Notes under the pieces: model-generated
What the model was told of the DNA's origin: nothing
Database searches by the model: none
What the model saw: only the letters and a program-made list of their open reading frames with translations
Source: Bacteroidales bacterium
GTDB lineage: Bacteria > Bacteroidota > Bacteroidia > Bacteroidales > Bacteroidaceae
Direction: 5' to 3'
Assembly (NCBI GenBank): GCA_004558865.1
Contig: SFCY01000100.1
Coordinates: forward strand, 1-8,212
Length of the DNA: 8,212 nt
Shown here: positions 1 to 5,677 of the stretch, in pieces
Numbering within the stretch: the stretch's first letter is position 1
How the letters are laid out: each line of letters begins with the position of its first letter
Program-made: the position numbers and the translations under genes

Positions 1-97
1 AGACTTGACGTTTTGAGACCGATAGATGCAGAAGACGACCGAAACGACAACTGCACTTTATCGATTATTCTATCAGCCTAATTTATAGAACCAGCCT
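1..97 (+). repeat. Dispersed intergenic repeat, copy A (cut by the window edge)
   Basis: These 97 bases align without gaps to 3232-3328 (copy C) with six mismatches, and the first half aligns to 136-186 in copy B. Shared landmarks are GACTTGACG near the start, GCAGAAGACGACCGAAACGAC in the middle, and ATTTATAGA followed by a CCAGCCT end. The left part of the unit seen in B and C (the GAGTGT segment) would lie before base 1. No convincing protein is encoded. No transposase or target-site duplication is visible, so its class is unknown. Confidence 0.85.
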
Positions 98-102
98 AAG
101 GC

Positions 103-233
103 AAAGAGAGAGTGTCGCGGGCAGCGCGACCGAGGAGACTTGACGCTTTTGAGACCGACAGACGCAGAAGACGACCGAAACGACACATATCCGTATCGGC
201 TTGGTTGCTAAACCTGATTTTTAGAACCGGCCT
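103..233 (+). repeat. Dispersed intergenic repeat, copy B (tandem to copy A)
   Basis: Copy B follows copy A directly, with the core offset by 135 bases. It shows the full unit: a purine-rich GAGTGT lead-in, GACTTGACG, the GCAGAAGACGACCGAAACGAC block and an ATTTTTAGAACCGGCCT end. It has one extra base in the T-run after TTGACG. Its right half (about 187-210) has diverged strongly from A and C, but the length is preserved and the 3' end is conserved. A 6-bp hairpin (GTCGCG at 114-119 with CGCGAC at 125-130) is present here. Copy C keeps only four of those six pairs, so a conserved RNA structure is not supported at this site. The copy lies just upstream of the AmpG-like permease gene. Confidence 0.85.
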
Positions 234-252
234 GTATACATAAAGGAATATA

Positions 253-260
253 GACATTTG
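253..260 (+). promoter_or_regulatory. Possible -7 box of the AmpG-like permease gene
   Basis: GACATTTG matches the Bacteroidetes -7 consensus TAnnTTTG at all fixed positions but the first, and is followed by CA, as at other promoters in this window. The G is eight bases before the ATG at 269, so the transcript would have almost no leader. No clear -33 TTTG is seen about 20 bases upstream, so this is a weak prediction. Transcription from upstream of the window is the alternative. Confidence 0.35.
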
Positions 261-268
261 CAGACAAA

Positions 269-1549
269 ATGATAAAACTGAATTTGAGCAAGCCTTACCT
301 TTGGGTTCCCACGCTATATTTCGCAGAGGGACTGCCCTACGTGGCCGTGATGACCATATCGCTGATTCTCTACAAGCAGTTGGGACTGAGCAATGCGGAA
401 ATCACGTTCTACACCTCTTGGCTCTATCTGCCTTGGGTCATCAAGCCCTTGTGGAGCCCATTCGTGGATGTGGTGAAAACCAAGCGATGGTGGATTCTCA
501 CCATGGAGGTGCTCATAGGAGCCGCCTTTGGTGGAGTGGCGTTCACCATCCCCACCTCATTCTGGCTGCAGGGCTCGCTGTTCTTCTTCTGGGTGATGGC
601 GTTCTCAAGCGCCACCCACGACATAGCCGCCGACGGATTCTACATGCTCGGACTGAATGCCCACCAGCAGACGTTCTATGTGGGAATCCGCTCCACCTTC
701 TACCGCTTGGCCACCATCTTCGGCCAAGGCGTGCTGGTGATGATAGCCGGCAACCTGCAAGTGCTCTATCGCGGGGCCATATCCTATTCCTGGTCGCTGA
801 TGTTCTATCTTGTCACGGGCATATTTCTCGCCCTCTGGCTCTGGCACTGCATGTCGCTGCCCCGACCCAGCGAAGACAAGAGGCGCAGCGACGCGTCGGT
901 GGGCAGCGTGATGCGCGGGAGCTGGGACACGCTGGTTTCCTTCTTCCAGAAACCCCAATGGCTGGCCGGCATACTCTTCATGCTGTTCTATCGCATGCCC
1001 GAGGGACTGTTGGCCAAGGTCTCGTCGCTCTTCCTCGTCGACTCGGCTTCCACAGGCGGCTTGGGACTCTCGCCCCAGGAATATGGCTTGGTGCAGGGCA
1101 CAGTGGGCGTCATCGGCCTCACCATAGGCGGCATCTTGGGCGGCATCCTCGCCTCGCGCGACGGTCTGAAGAGGTGGCTGTGGCCCATGGTGCTGTCCAT
1201 CACCCTGCCCGACGCTGTATACGTCTATTTGAGCTATGCCCTGCCAAGCGGCCTGTTTGTGGTGAACGTGTGCGTGTTCTTCGAGCAGTTTGGCTACGGC
1301 TTCGGCTTCACCGCCTACATGCTCTACCTCATCTATTACAGCCGCGGCGGGTTCAAGACCGCCCACTATGCCTTCTGCACGGCCTTCATGGCCTTGAGCA
1401 TGATGATACCCGGGCTGTTTGCCGGCGCCCTGCAGGAGATGGTGGGCTACCGCCATTTCTTCATCATCGTGATGGCCAGCTGTGCCGTGACGTTCATCGT
1501 CACCGCCTTCCTAAAGATTGACCCCGATTTTGGAAAGAAAGAAAAATGA
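269..1549 (+). CDS. AmpG-like MFS permease (PAT family)
   Basis: Predicted inner-membrane permease of 426 aa, related to the AmpG/PAT branch of the major facilitator superfamily, whose known members import anhydro-muropeptides or similar molecules. About 12 hydrophobic segments can be read, near residues 8-30, 40-62, 72-92, 98-118, 145-165, 172-195, 229-255, 268-292, 301-325, 327-355, 362-385 and 392-415. A charged cytoplasmic loop (about 196-228, with a DKRRSD stretch) lies between the two six-helix halves, as expected for this fold. AmpG-like features are YFAEGLPY near the N-terminus, WLYLPWVIKPLWSPFVD in helix 2 and the HDIAADGFY stretch after helix 4. The ATG at 269 is the first in frame, and the protein has no signal peptide apart from its first helix. 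The gene is single, preceded by repeat copies A and B, and ends at a hairpin shared with the convergent kinase. The substrate cannot be assigned: muropeptide, MurNAc or another sugar are all possible. Confidence 0.9.
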   Translation: MIKLNLSKPYLWVPTLYFAEGLPYVAVMTISLILYKQLGLSNAEITFYTSWLYLPWVIKPLWSPFVDVVKTKRWWILTMEVLIGAAFGGVAFTIPTSFWLQGSLFFFWVMAFSSATHDIAADGFYMLGLNAHQQTFYVGIRSTFYRLATIFGQGVLVMIAGNLQVLYRGAISYSWSLMFYLVTGIFLALWLWHCMSLPRPSEDKRRSDASVGSVMRGSWDTLVSFFQKPQWLAGILFMLFYRMPEGLLAKVSSLFLVDSASTGGLGLSPQEYGLVQGTVGVIGLTIGGILGGILASRDGLKRWLWPMVLSITLPDAVYVYLSYALPSGLFVVNVCVFFEQFGYGFGFTAYMLYLIYYSRGGFKTAHYAFCTAFMALSMMIPGLFAGALQEMVGYRHFFIIVMASCAVTFIVTAFLKIDPDFGKKEK

Positions 1550-1591
1550 GCGCATGGCGGCCCCATCGCCATTGCCGCCCACCAATAACCC

Positions 1592-1627
1592 AAAGAGGCG
1601 CATCCAAATGTTTGGATGCGCCTCTTT
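1592..1627. terminator. Bidirectional terminator hairpin between the permease and kinase genes
   Basis: This is a perfect inverted repeat: 17 bases at 1592-1608 (AAAGAGGCGCATCCAAA) pair with 1611-1627, with only TG between them, so the real loop takes in part of the AAA/TTT. The stem is GC-rich, begins with AAA and ends with TTT on both strands, and sits between two convergent genes (stops at 1549 and 1659). The T-run is only three bases on each strand. It is therefore a strong hairpin but not a textbook U-tract terminator. Confidence 0.8.
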
Positions 1628-1658
1628 CATATCCTTTCGAGACGGATTGGAGCCCTGC

Positions 1659-2636
1659 TCAGAGGTCCCAGCCCACAGCCGAGGCGCCGAGCACGGCGGC
1701 GCTCGCACCGTCGAGACTGCTGACAAGGAACTTGGGCTTGTCGCGGAAGATGGCCAAGGCATGCTTGCGGTAGCTGCGCTCCAAGGGCTTCATCAGCAGG
1801 TCGCCGGCCTTGGTCAGGCCACCGAAGAACACGAATGCCTCTGGAGAGGAGAACGTGGCGAAGTCGGCGCAGGCCTCACCCAACATCTCACCCGTGAACT
1901 CATAAACGCGCTTTGACAGCTTGTCGCCCTTTGCGGCGGCCAGGCTCACGTCGAGCGAGGTAATGTCCTCGGGCTTCATGTCGCGGAGCAACGAAGGCTC
2001 AGCCGACTCCTTGAGGAACTCGCGTGCCGTGCGGGCCACACCCGTTGCCGAGCAGTAGGCCTCAAGGCAGCCATTGCGACCGCAGCCGCACGAACGCCCA
2101 TTCTCGCGCACCATGATGACATGGCCCAACTCTCCGGCGAAACCGTCGCTTCCATAGACAATCTGGCCGTTGATGACGATGCCCGAGCCCACGCCCGTGC
2201 CGAGCGTGATCATGATGAAGTTCTTCATGCCACGGGCCACACCGTAGGTCATCTCGCCGATGGCGGCGGCATTGGCGTCGTTGGTCAGGGCCACGGGCAC
2301 GCCTAAAGCCTTGGAGAACATGTCGGCCAGCGGCACAATGCCGTCGTGGCCCCACGACAGGTTGGGGGCGAACTCGATGCTTCCCGTATAGAAGTTGCCA
2401 TTGGGGGCGCCGATGCCCATGGCCTTGATGTTCTCAAGGCCGCCTGTCTGGTCTATGATCACATGCACGGCCTCCACGCAAGCCTTCACATAGTCTTCCA
2501 CCTTCTCGTAGGCCTGGGTCTTCACGGCTGTTGTAGCCTTGATGTCACCACGACTGTCCACGATGCCAAACACGGAGTTGGTACCACCCAAATCCAAGCC
2601 AATCACGTATGGCTTCATTTCTTTATTTGCTTCCAT
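1659..2636 (-). CDS. ROK-family sugar kinase, probable glucokinase
   Basis: Cytoplasmic ATP-dependent sugar kinase of 325 aa, the usual ROK length. It is likely to phosphorylate glucose at C6 and feed glycolysis. The N-terminal phosphate-binding motif is DLGGTN at residues 15-20. The segment TNDANAAA (118-125) holds the catalytic Asp120, and LGTGVGSG (145-152) is the second nucleotide-binding loop. GELGH (168-172) supplies the sugar-contacting Glu169 and zinc ligand His172. The zinc motif CGCGRNGCLE (183-192) supplies Cys183, Cys185 and Cys190. FGGLTKAGD (271-279) is the late ROK adenosine-side motif. All key residues are present. The start at 2636 follows an A-rich leader; Met7 is a possible alternative start. 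The gene is transcribed alone from the promoter at 2689-2720 and faces the permease gene. Glucokinase is the default reading, but other hexoses (mannose, N-acetylated sugars) are handled by close ROK relatives. Confidence 0.92.
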   Translation of the reverse strand: MEANKEMKPYVIGLDLGGTNSVFGIVDSRGDIKATTAVKTQAYEKVEDYVKACVEAVHVIIDQTGGLENIKAMGIGAPNGNFYTGSIEFAPNLSWGHDGIVPLADMFSKALGVPVALTNDANAAAIGEMTYGVARGMKNFIMITLGTGVGSGIVINGQIVYGSDGFAGELGHVIMVRENGRSCGCGRNGCLEAYCSATGVARTAREFLKESAEPSLLRDMKPEDITSLDVSLAAAKGDKLSKRVYEFTGEMLGEACADFATFSSPEAFVFFGGLTKAGDLLMKPLERSYRKHALAIFRDKPKFLVSSLDGASAAVLGASAVGWDL

Positions 2637-2688
2637 TTGCTAAAATATTATAGTTTTCAGTTTTCTTCGAACTCCAGATTCCATTAGG

Positions 2689-2720
2689 CAAAGATAATTA
2701 AAAGATTTGTAACAGCCAAC
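2689..2720 (-). promoter_or_regulatory. Promoter of the ROK kinase gene
   Basis: Read on the minus strand, TATCTTTG (2696-2689) is a perfect Bacteroidetes -7 box (TAnnTTTG). GTTG (2720-2717), 20 bases upstream, is a near match to the -33 TTTG. Transcription should begin around 2682-2685, giving a leader of about 46-50 nt. The leader becomes A/T-rich just before the ATG, as is usual for Bacteroidales translation starts. Confidence 0.75.
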
Positions 2721-2860
2721 TCTTTCTCTTTTTTTTTCTTGGCGAACAATGGTTTTCAAGATTTTTCTCCTGATTCGTGTCCATTGCGACCATCAGCGTG
2801 CCTTTGTGGCCATGAATCGGATTTGGCCATGAGTTGAATCGGATTGTCAGGGTCCCCATC

Positions 2861-2948
2861 TTCTGTGACAGCCGACGCACGGTTGTGTGACAGTTGTTCT
2901 ATTGCTGTGAGACAACTGTCGCGCTGTTGTGTGACAGTTGTCACACAT
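2861..2948. repeat. Four-copy 22-bp tandem repeat with a terminal palindrome
   Basis: Units at 2861-2882, 2883-2904, 2905-2926 and 2927-2948 align in register around a TTGTGTGACAG-like core. Units 2 and 4 are identical over their first 15 bases (TTGTGTGACAGTTGT). Units 1 and 3 match this at 11 of 15. The stretch 2928-2936 (TGTGTGACA) pairs perfectly with 2939-2947, forming a 9-bp palindrome around GT. ACAACTGTC at 2912-2920 is also the complement of GACAGTTGT at 2889-2897 and 2933-2941. The repeat is intergenic, between divergent transcription units, and its role is unknown. Confidence 0.8.
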
Positions 2949-3018
2949 GTTGGGCTGCCTATGCCGACTGTAGTTTAACGTTTTTGGTTGACTACTTTTA
3001 GCCTTATTTTTAATGTTA

Positions 3019-3050
3019 GTTGACCCGGTTAAACATTACTTTTATATTTG
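3019..3050 (+). promoter_or_regulatory. Predicted plus-strand promoter far upstream of the lysE-like operon
   Basis: TATATTTG at 3043-3050 is a perfect match to TAnnTTTG. GTTG at 3019-3022 lies 20 bases before it, the same arrangement as the kinase promoter. It would start RNA near 3055, run through repeat copy C and reach the exporter start at 3410, giving a leader of about 350 nt. Chance is possible in such AT-rich DNA, although both boxes and the spacing fit. Confidence 0.5.
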
Positions 3051-3198
3051 GTTGATACATGTTTCTATAAATTAGGTCGAGTCGTATTGGCCCAGCGCCC
3101 ACCTTTTTCTCGCCATGGCAGAGTCCAAGCAAGCTTGGTTCTGCTCGTTTGGCTTATCGAAAAGGTTCTGCCAGCTATCGGGACTCAAAACGCAAGTT

Positions 3199-3328
3199 GA
3201 AAAGGGAGTGTAGCGGGCAACACGACCGATGGGACTTGACGTTTTGAGACCAATAGATGCAGAAGACGACCGAAACGACAACAGCACTTTATCGATTATT
3301 CTACCAGCCCAATTTATAGAGCCAGCCT
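3199..3328 (+). repeat. Dispersed intergenic repeat, copy C
   Basis: This copy aligns to copy A without gaps over 97 bases (six mismatches). Its lead-in, 3199-3231, aligns to the lead-in of copy B (103-135). It ends with AATTTATAGAGCCAGCCT at 3328. As with copy B, it sits upstream of a plus-strand gene, about 80 bases before the exporter start. The bases before it (about 3080-3198) are not seen elsewhere in the window, so the full extent of the element is uncertain. Confidence 0.85.
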
Positions 3329-3392
3329 TTAACAAACGTTATTCCTCTTTATTTTTTAGAAGCCCACATCCATGTTTATCAATAAAAATTAG

Positions 3393-3400
3393 TAACTTTG
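3393..3400 (+). promoter_or_regulatory. -7 box of the lysE-like operon
   Basis: TAACTTTG matches TAnnTTTG perfectly and is followed by CATCCGA. The same 11-base string TTTGCATCCGA occurs at the promoter of the upxY-like gene on the other strand (7999-7989). No good -33 box is seen at the expected distance. The predicted start point (about 3404-3407) lies only a few bases before the ATG at 3410. Confidence 0.6.
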
Positions 3401-3409
3401 CATCCGAAT

Positions 3410-4081
3410 ATGACATCTCTTTTTCAAATCGATTTGTTTGCCATGATTCTCAAGGGAATCCTCATTGGCATCATCGCTTCGGCGCCAATGGGTCCCGTGG
3501 GCATCCTATGCATACAACGCACACTGAACAAGGGGCGTTGGTATGGATTCGTAACAGGTGTGGGAGCTGCCGCGAGCGACATCGTCTACGCCATGATTAC
3601 GGGTTTCGGCATGTCGTTTGTCGTCAATTTCATCAACAATCCGAAATACAAGTTCTATCTTCAGATAGCGGGGTCGCTCATGCTGCTCATCTTTGGCATC
3701 TACACGTTTATGACCAAGCCCAAGAAGCAGATCCACAAGAGCGCCAAGCAGAAAGGCACCCTCTGGCACAATGGCATCACGGCTTTCCTCGTGACCTTCA
3801 GCAACCCCCTCATCATCTTCCTCTTCATGTCCACGTTCGCCCTCTTTGCCTTCGTCATACCCCATCATCCCTTGGAGATGATACTGGGCTTCGCCAGCAT
3901 CGTGTTTGGCGCCCTGCTGTGGTGGTACGGGCTGACTTGGCTTGTGGACAAAATACGCAACAAGTTCGACGAGACCGGCATCCTGATCATCAACCGCATC
4001 ATCGGCACGTTGGTGGTCATCTTCTCCTTGGTGTGCATCATCGGAACGGCATTCAACCTCTATCAGCTGCCCTCGTTCTAA
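3410..4081 (+). CDS. LysE-family transporter (amino-acid exporter-like)
   Basis: Predicted inner-membrane exporter of 223 aa, the usual LysE/RhtB size. Six hydrophobic segments can be read, near residues 12-34, 45-70, 82-103, 121-148, 155-178 and 192-218. The N-terminal family signature is clear: SAPMGPVGILCIQRTLNKGR at residues 24-43, followed by a G/A-rich helix ending in SDIVYA. A basic loop (KPKKQIHKSAKQK) separates helices 3 and 4. Known relatives export lysine, arginine, threonine or homoserine, but the substrate here cannot be assigned. The ATG at 3410 is chosen because it gives a normal N-terminus. An in-frame TTG at 3398 lies inside the promoter -7 box and is unlikely. ATG 3443 would leave only three residues before the conserved KG of the first helix. 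This is the first gene of a plus-strand run, 32 bases before the DUF4924-like gene. Confidence 0.9.
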   Translation: MTSLFQIDLFAMILKGILIGIIASAPMGPVGILCIQRTLNKGRWYGFVTGVGAAASDIVYAMITGFGMSFVVNFINNPKYKFYLQIAGSLMLLIFGIYTFMTKPKKQIHKSAKQKGTLWHNGITAFLVTFSNPLIIFLFMSTFALFAFVIPHHPLEMILGFASIVFGALLWWYGLTWLVDKIRNKFDETGILIINRIIGTLVVIFSLVCIIGTAFNLYQLPSF

Positions 4082-4113
4082 CCCCCTACCCTCACGCAAG
4101 ATTCCACTACATC

Positions 4114-4692
4114 ATGTATATCGCAAAAGAACTCAGAAAGAAATCCATCGCAGAATATCTGCTCTACATGTGGCAGATGGAAGACCTCATCCGGGCCTAC
4201 GGTTGCCACCTGCCCCTCATCCAAAGAGAATACATAGCCAAGTTCGCCAACTACACCGACGAGCAGAAAGAGGAGGAGACTGACTGGTTTGGCAACCTCA
4301 TCCGCATGATGAACGAAGAGGGATGCCGCGAGCAGGGACACCTGCAAATCAACAAGGTGATCCTACAGGATATGGTCGACCTGCACCAAAGGCTGCTGCA
4401 GTCGGGCAAGTTTCCCTACTACAACGCACAATACTATAAGGTGTTGCCCTTCATCGTGGAGCTGAGAAGCCGCAACAAGCGCGGCGGAGCCCCAACCGAG
4501 GAGGAGAGCGAGATTGAGACCTGCATGGACGCGCTCTACGGCAAGATGATGCTCCAACTGCAACACAAGGAGATCACCACCGCCACACAGGCCGCGCTGA
4601 GGGAAATCACCACCTTCGTCGGCATGCTGAGCGACTACTATGTGAAGGACCGCGACGAGGGACTGAAATTCGACGACGACATGGAGCTGTGA
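4114..4692 (+). CDS. DUF4924-family protein of unknown function
   Basis: Soluble, apparently all-helical, acidic protein of 192 aa with no signal peptide or membrane segment. It matches the Bacteroidetes-specific DUF4924 pattern as I recall it: an N-terminus of MYIAKELRKKSIAEYLLYMW followed by QMEDLIRAY, a central GHLQINKVILQDMVDLHQRLL, then YYKVLPFIVELR, a Cys-containing ETCMDALYG and a C-terminal helix ending in acidic residues. No catalytic motif is visible and the function is unknown. The frame is open upstream to 3229 through the exporter gene, but family similarity begins at the ATG at 4114, so this start is firm. It lies 32 bases after the exporter stop and 100 bases before rfbD, which suggests cotranscription. 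Confidence 0.85.
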   Translation: MYIAKELRKKSIAEYLLYMWQMEDLIRAYGCHLPLIQREYIAKFANYTDEQKEEETDWFGNLIRMMNEEGCREQGHLQINKVILQDMVDLHQRLLQSGKFPYYNAQYYKVLPFIVELRSRNKRGGAPTEEESEIETCMDALYGKMMLQLQHKEITTATQAALREITTFVGMLSDYYVKDRDEGLKFDDDMEL

Positions 4693-4792
4693 CCGCCCGA
4701 AGGACAAAACTGGGAAAACGGGAACGGCAAACACAGGGAACGGCCACAGGACAGCCCGACTCTCTTCAAAGATACAAATAATCAATAAAGAC

Positions 4793-5677
4793 ATGAATAT
4801 TTTAGTTACTGGCGCAAACGGCCAGTTGGGCAACGAGATGCAAATCGTAAGCCGCAATTCGAACGACAATTATATCTTCACCGATGTCTGCGAGGGCTAC
4901 GAGCACCTGGACATCACCGACATCGACGCCATCCGCAAGATGGTGGCCGAACACGACATCAAATGCATCGTCAACTGCGCGGCTTGGACCAACGTGGACA
5001 AGGCTGAGACAGCGGGCGACATCGTGGAGACGCTCAACGCCAAGGCCCCCGAGAATTTGGCCCTCGCCATGAAGGAAGTGGACGGACTGCTCATCCATAT
5101 CTCCACCGACTACGTGTTTGGAGGCGACCCCTACAACACGCCTTGCCGCGAGGACCAGAAAGGAACGCCCACCGGCGTGTACGGGCTGACCAAACTCCAC
5201 GGCGAAGAGAAGATCATGGCCACGGGAGCCCACTACATCATCTTCCGCACGGCTTGGCTCTACAGCGAGTTCGGCCACAACTTCCTCAAGACCATGCTCA
5301 ACCTCACGGCCACAAAGCAGCAGCTGAAGGTGGTCTTCGACCAATGCGGCACCCCAACCTACGCCGGCGACCTGGCACGCTGCATCTTCCAAATCGTGGA
5401 GAACCGCCTGTTCGAAGGCCACGAGGGCGTCTACCACTTCAGCAACGAGGGAGTCTGCAGCTGGTATGACTTCACAAAGGTCATCGCCGCTTTTGCCGGC
5501 AACACATCCTGCGACATCCAGCCCTGCCACAGCGACGAGTTTCCTTCGCCTGTGAGGCGACCCGCCTACAGCGTGTTGGACAAGACCAAGGTGAAGGAGA
5601 CCTTCGGCATAGCCATTCCCTATTGGATGGACGCGCTCAAGACCTGTATGGACAACATGAAAGCTCTGAAGAAATGA
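4793..5677 (+). CDS. rfbD: dTDP-4-dehydrorhamnose reductase
   Basis: NAD(P)H-dependent reductase that makes dTDP-L-rhamnose from dTDP-4-dehydro-L-rhamnose, the last step of the rhamnose donor pathway used for O-antigen, capsule and glycoprotein sugars. It is cytoplasmic, 294 aa, full length for RmlD. The Rossmann dinucleotide loop is GANGQLG (7-13), preceded by the MNILVT strand. The SDR/RmlD active-site residues are Thr105 in STDYVFGG and the Y130-x3-K134 pair in YGLTKLHGE. CAAWTNVDKAE (62-72) and FRTAWLYSEFG (about 150-160) are typical RmlD stretches. The start at 4793 follows an A-rich stretch (ATCAATAAAGAC) usual for Bacteroidales. The stop overlaps the prfC start (ATGA), so translation of the two is probably coupled. 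The other rhamnose genes (rfbA, rfbB, rfbC) are not in the window. Confidence 0.94.
   Translation: MNILVTGANGQLGNEMQIVSRNSNDNYIFTDVCEGYEHLDITDIDAIRKMVAEHDIKCIVNCAAWTNVDKAETAGDIVETLNAKAPENLALAMKEVDGLLIHISTDYVFGGDPYNTPCREDQKGTPTGVYGLTKLHGEEKIMATGAHYIIFRTAWLYSEFGHNFLKTMLNLTATKQQLKVVFDQCGTPTYAGDLARCIFQIVENRLFEGHEGVYHFSNEGVCSWYDFTKVIAAFAGNTSCDIQPCHSDEFPSPVRRPAYSVLDKTKVKETFGIAIPYWMDALKTCMDNMKALKK

Noticed and set aside
114..130. GTCGCG/CGCGAC hairpin in repeat copy B as a conserved RNA element
   Set aside because: In copy C only four of the six pairs remain and no compensatory changes are seen, so it does not look selected.
605..1456. Antisense frame of 283 codons within the permease gene
   Set aside because: It mirrors the codon bias of the permease. 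The product is rich in His, Glu and Ala and has no recognisable motif.
2721..2860. T-rich stretch (2721-2740) as a terminator or regulatory element
   Set aside because: The pyrimidine run has no adjacent stable stem, only a 5-bp GCCAA/TTGGC pairing around it. Nothing else is supported in this part of the gap.
3115..3213. 32-codon plus-strand frame beginning MAESKQAWFC and running into repeat copy C
   Set aside because: It has no ribosome-binding context or recognisable similarity, and it spans the junction of the repeat. It is more likely a by-product of the element than a gene.
3229..4113. Open frame continuous with the DUF4924-like gene, giving a 487-residue protein
   Set aside because: The upstream part lies in the repeat and out of frame over the lysE-like gene, and is low-complexity with runs of His and Arg. 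Family similarity starts only at the ATG at 4114.
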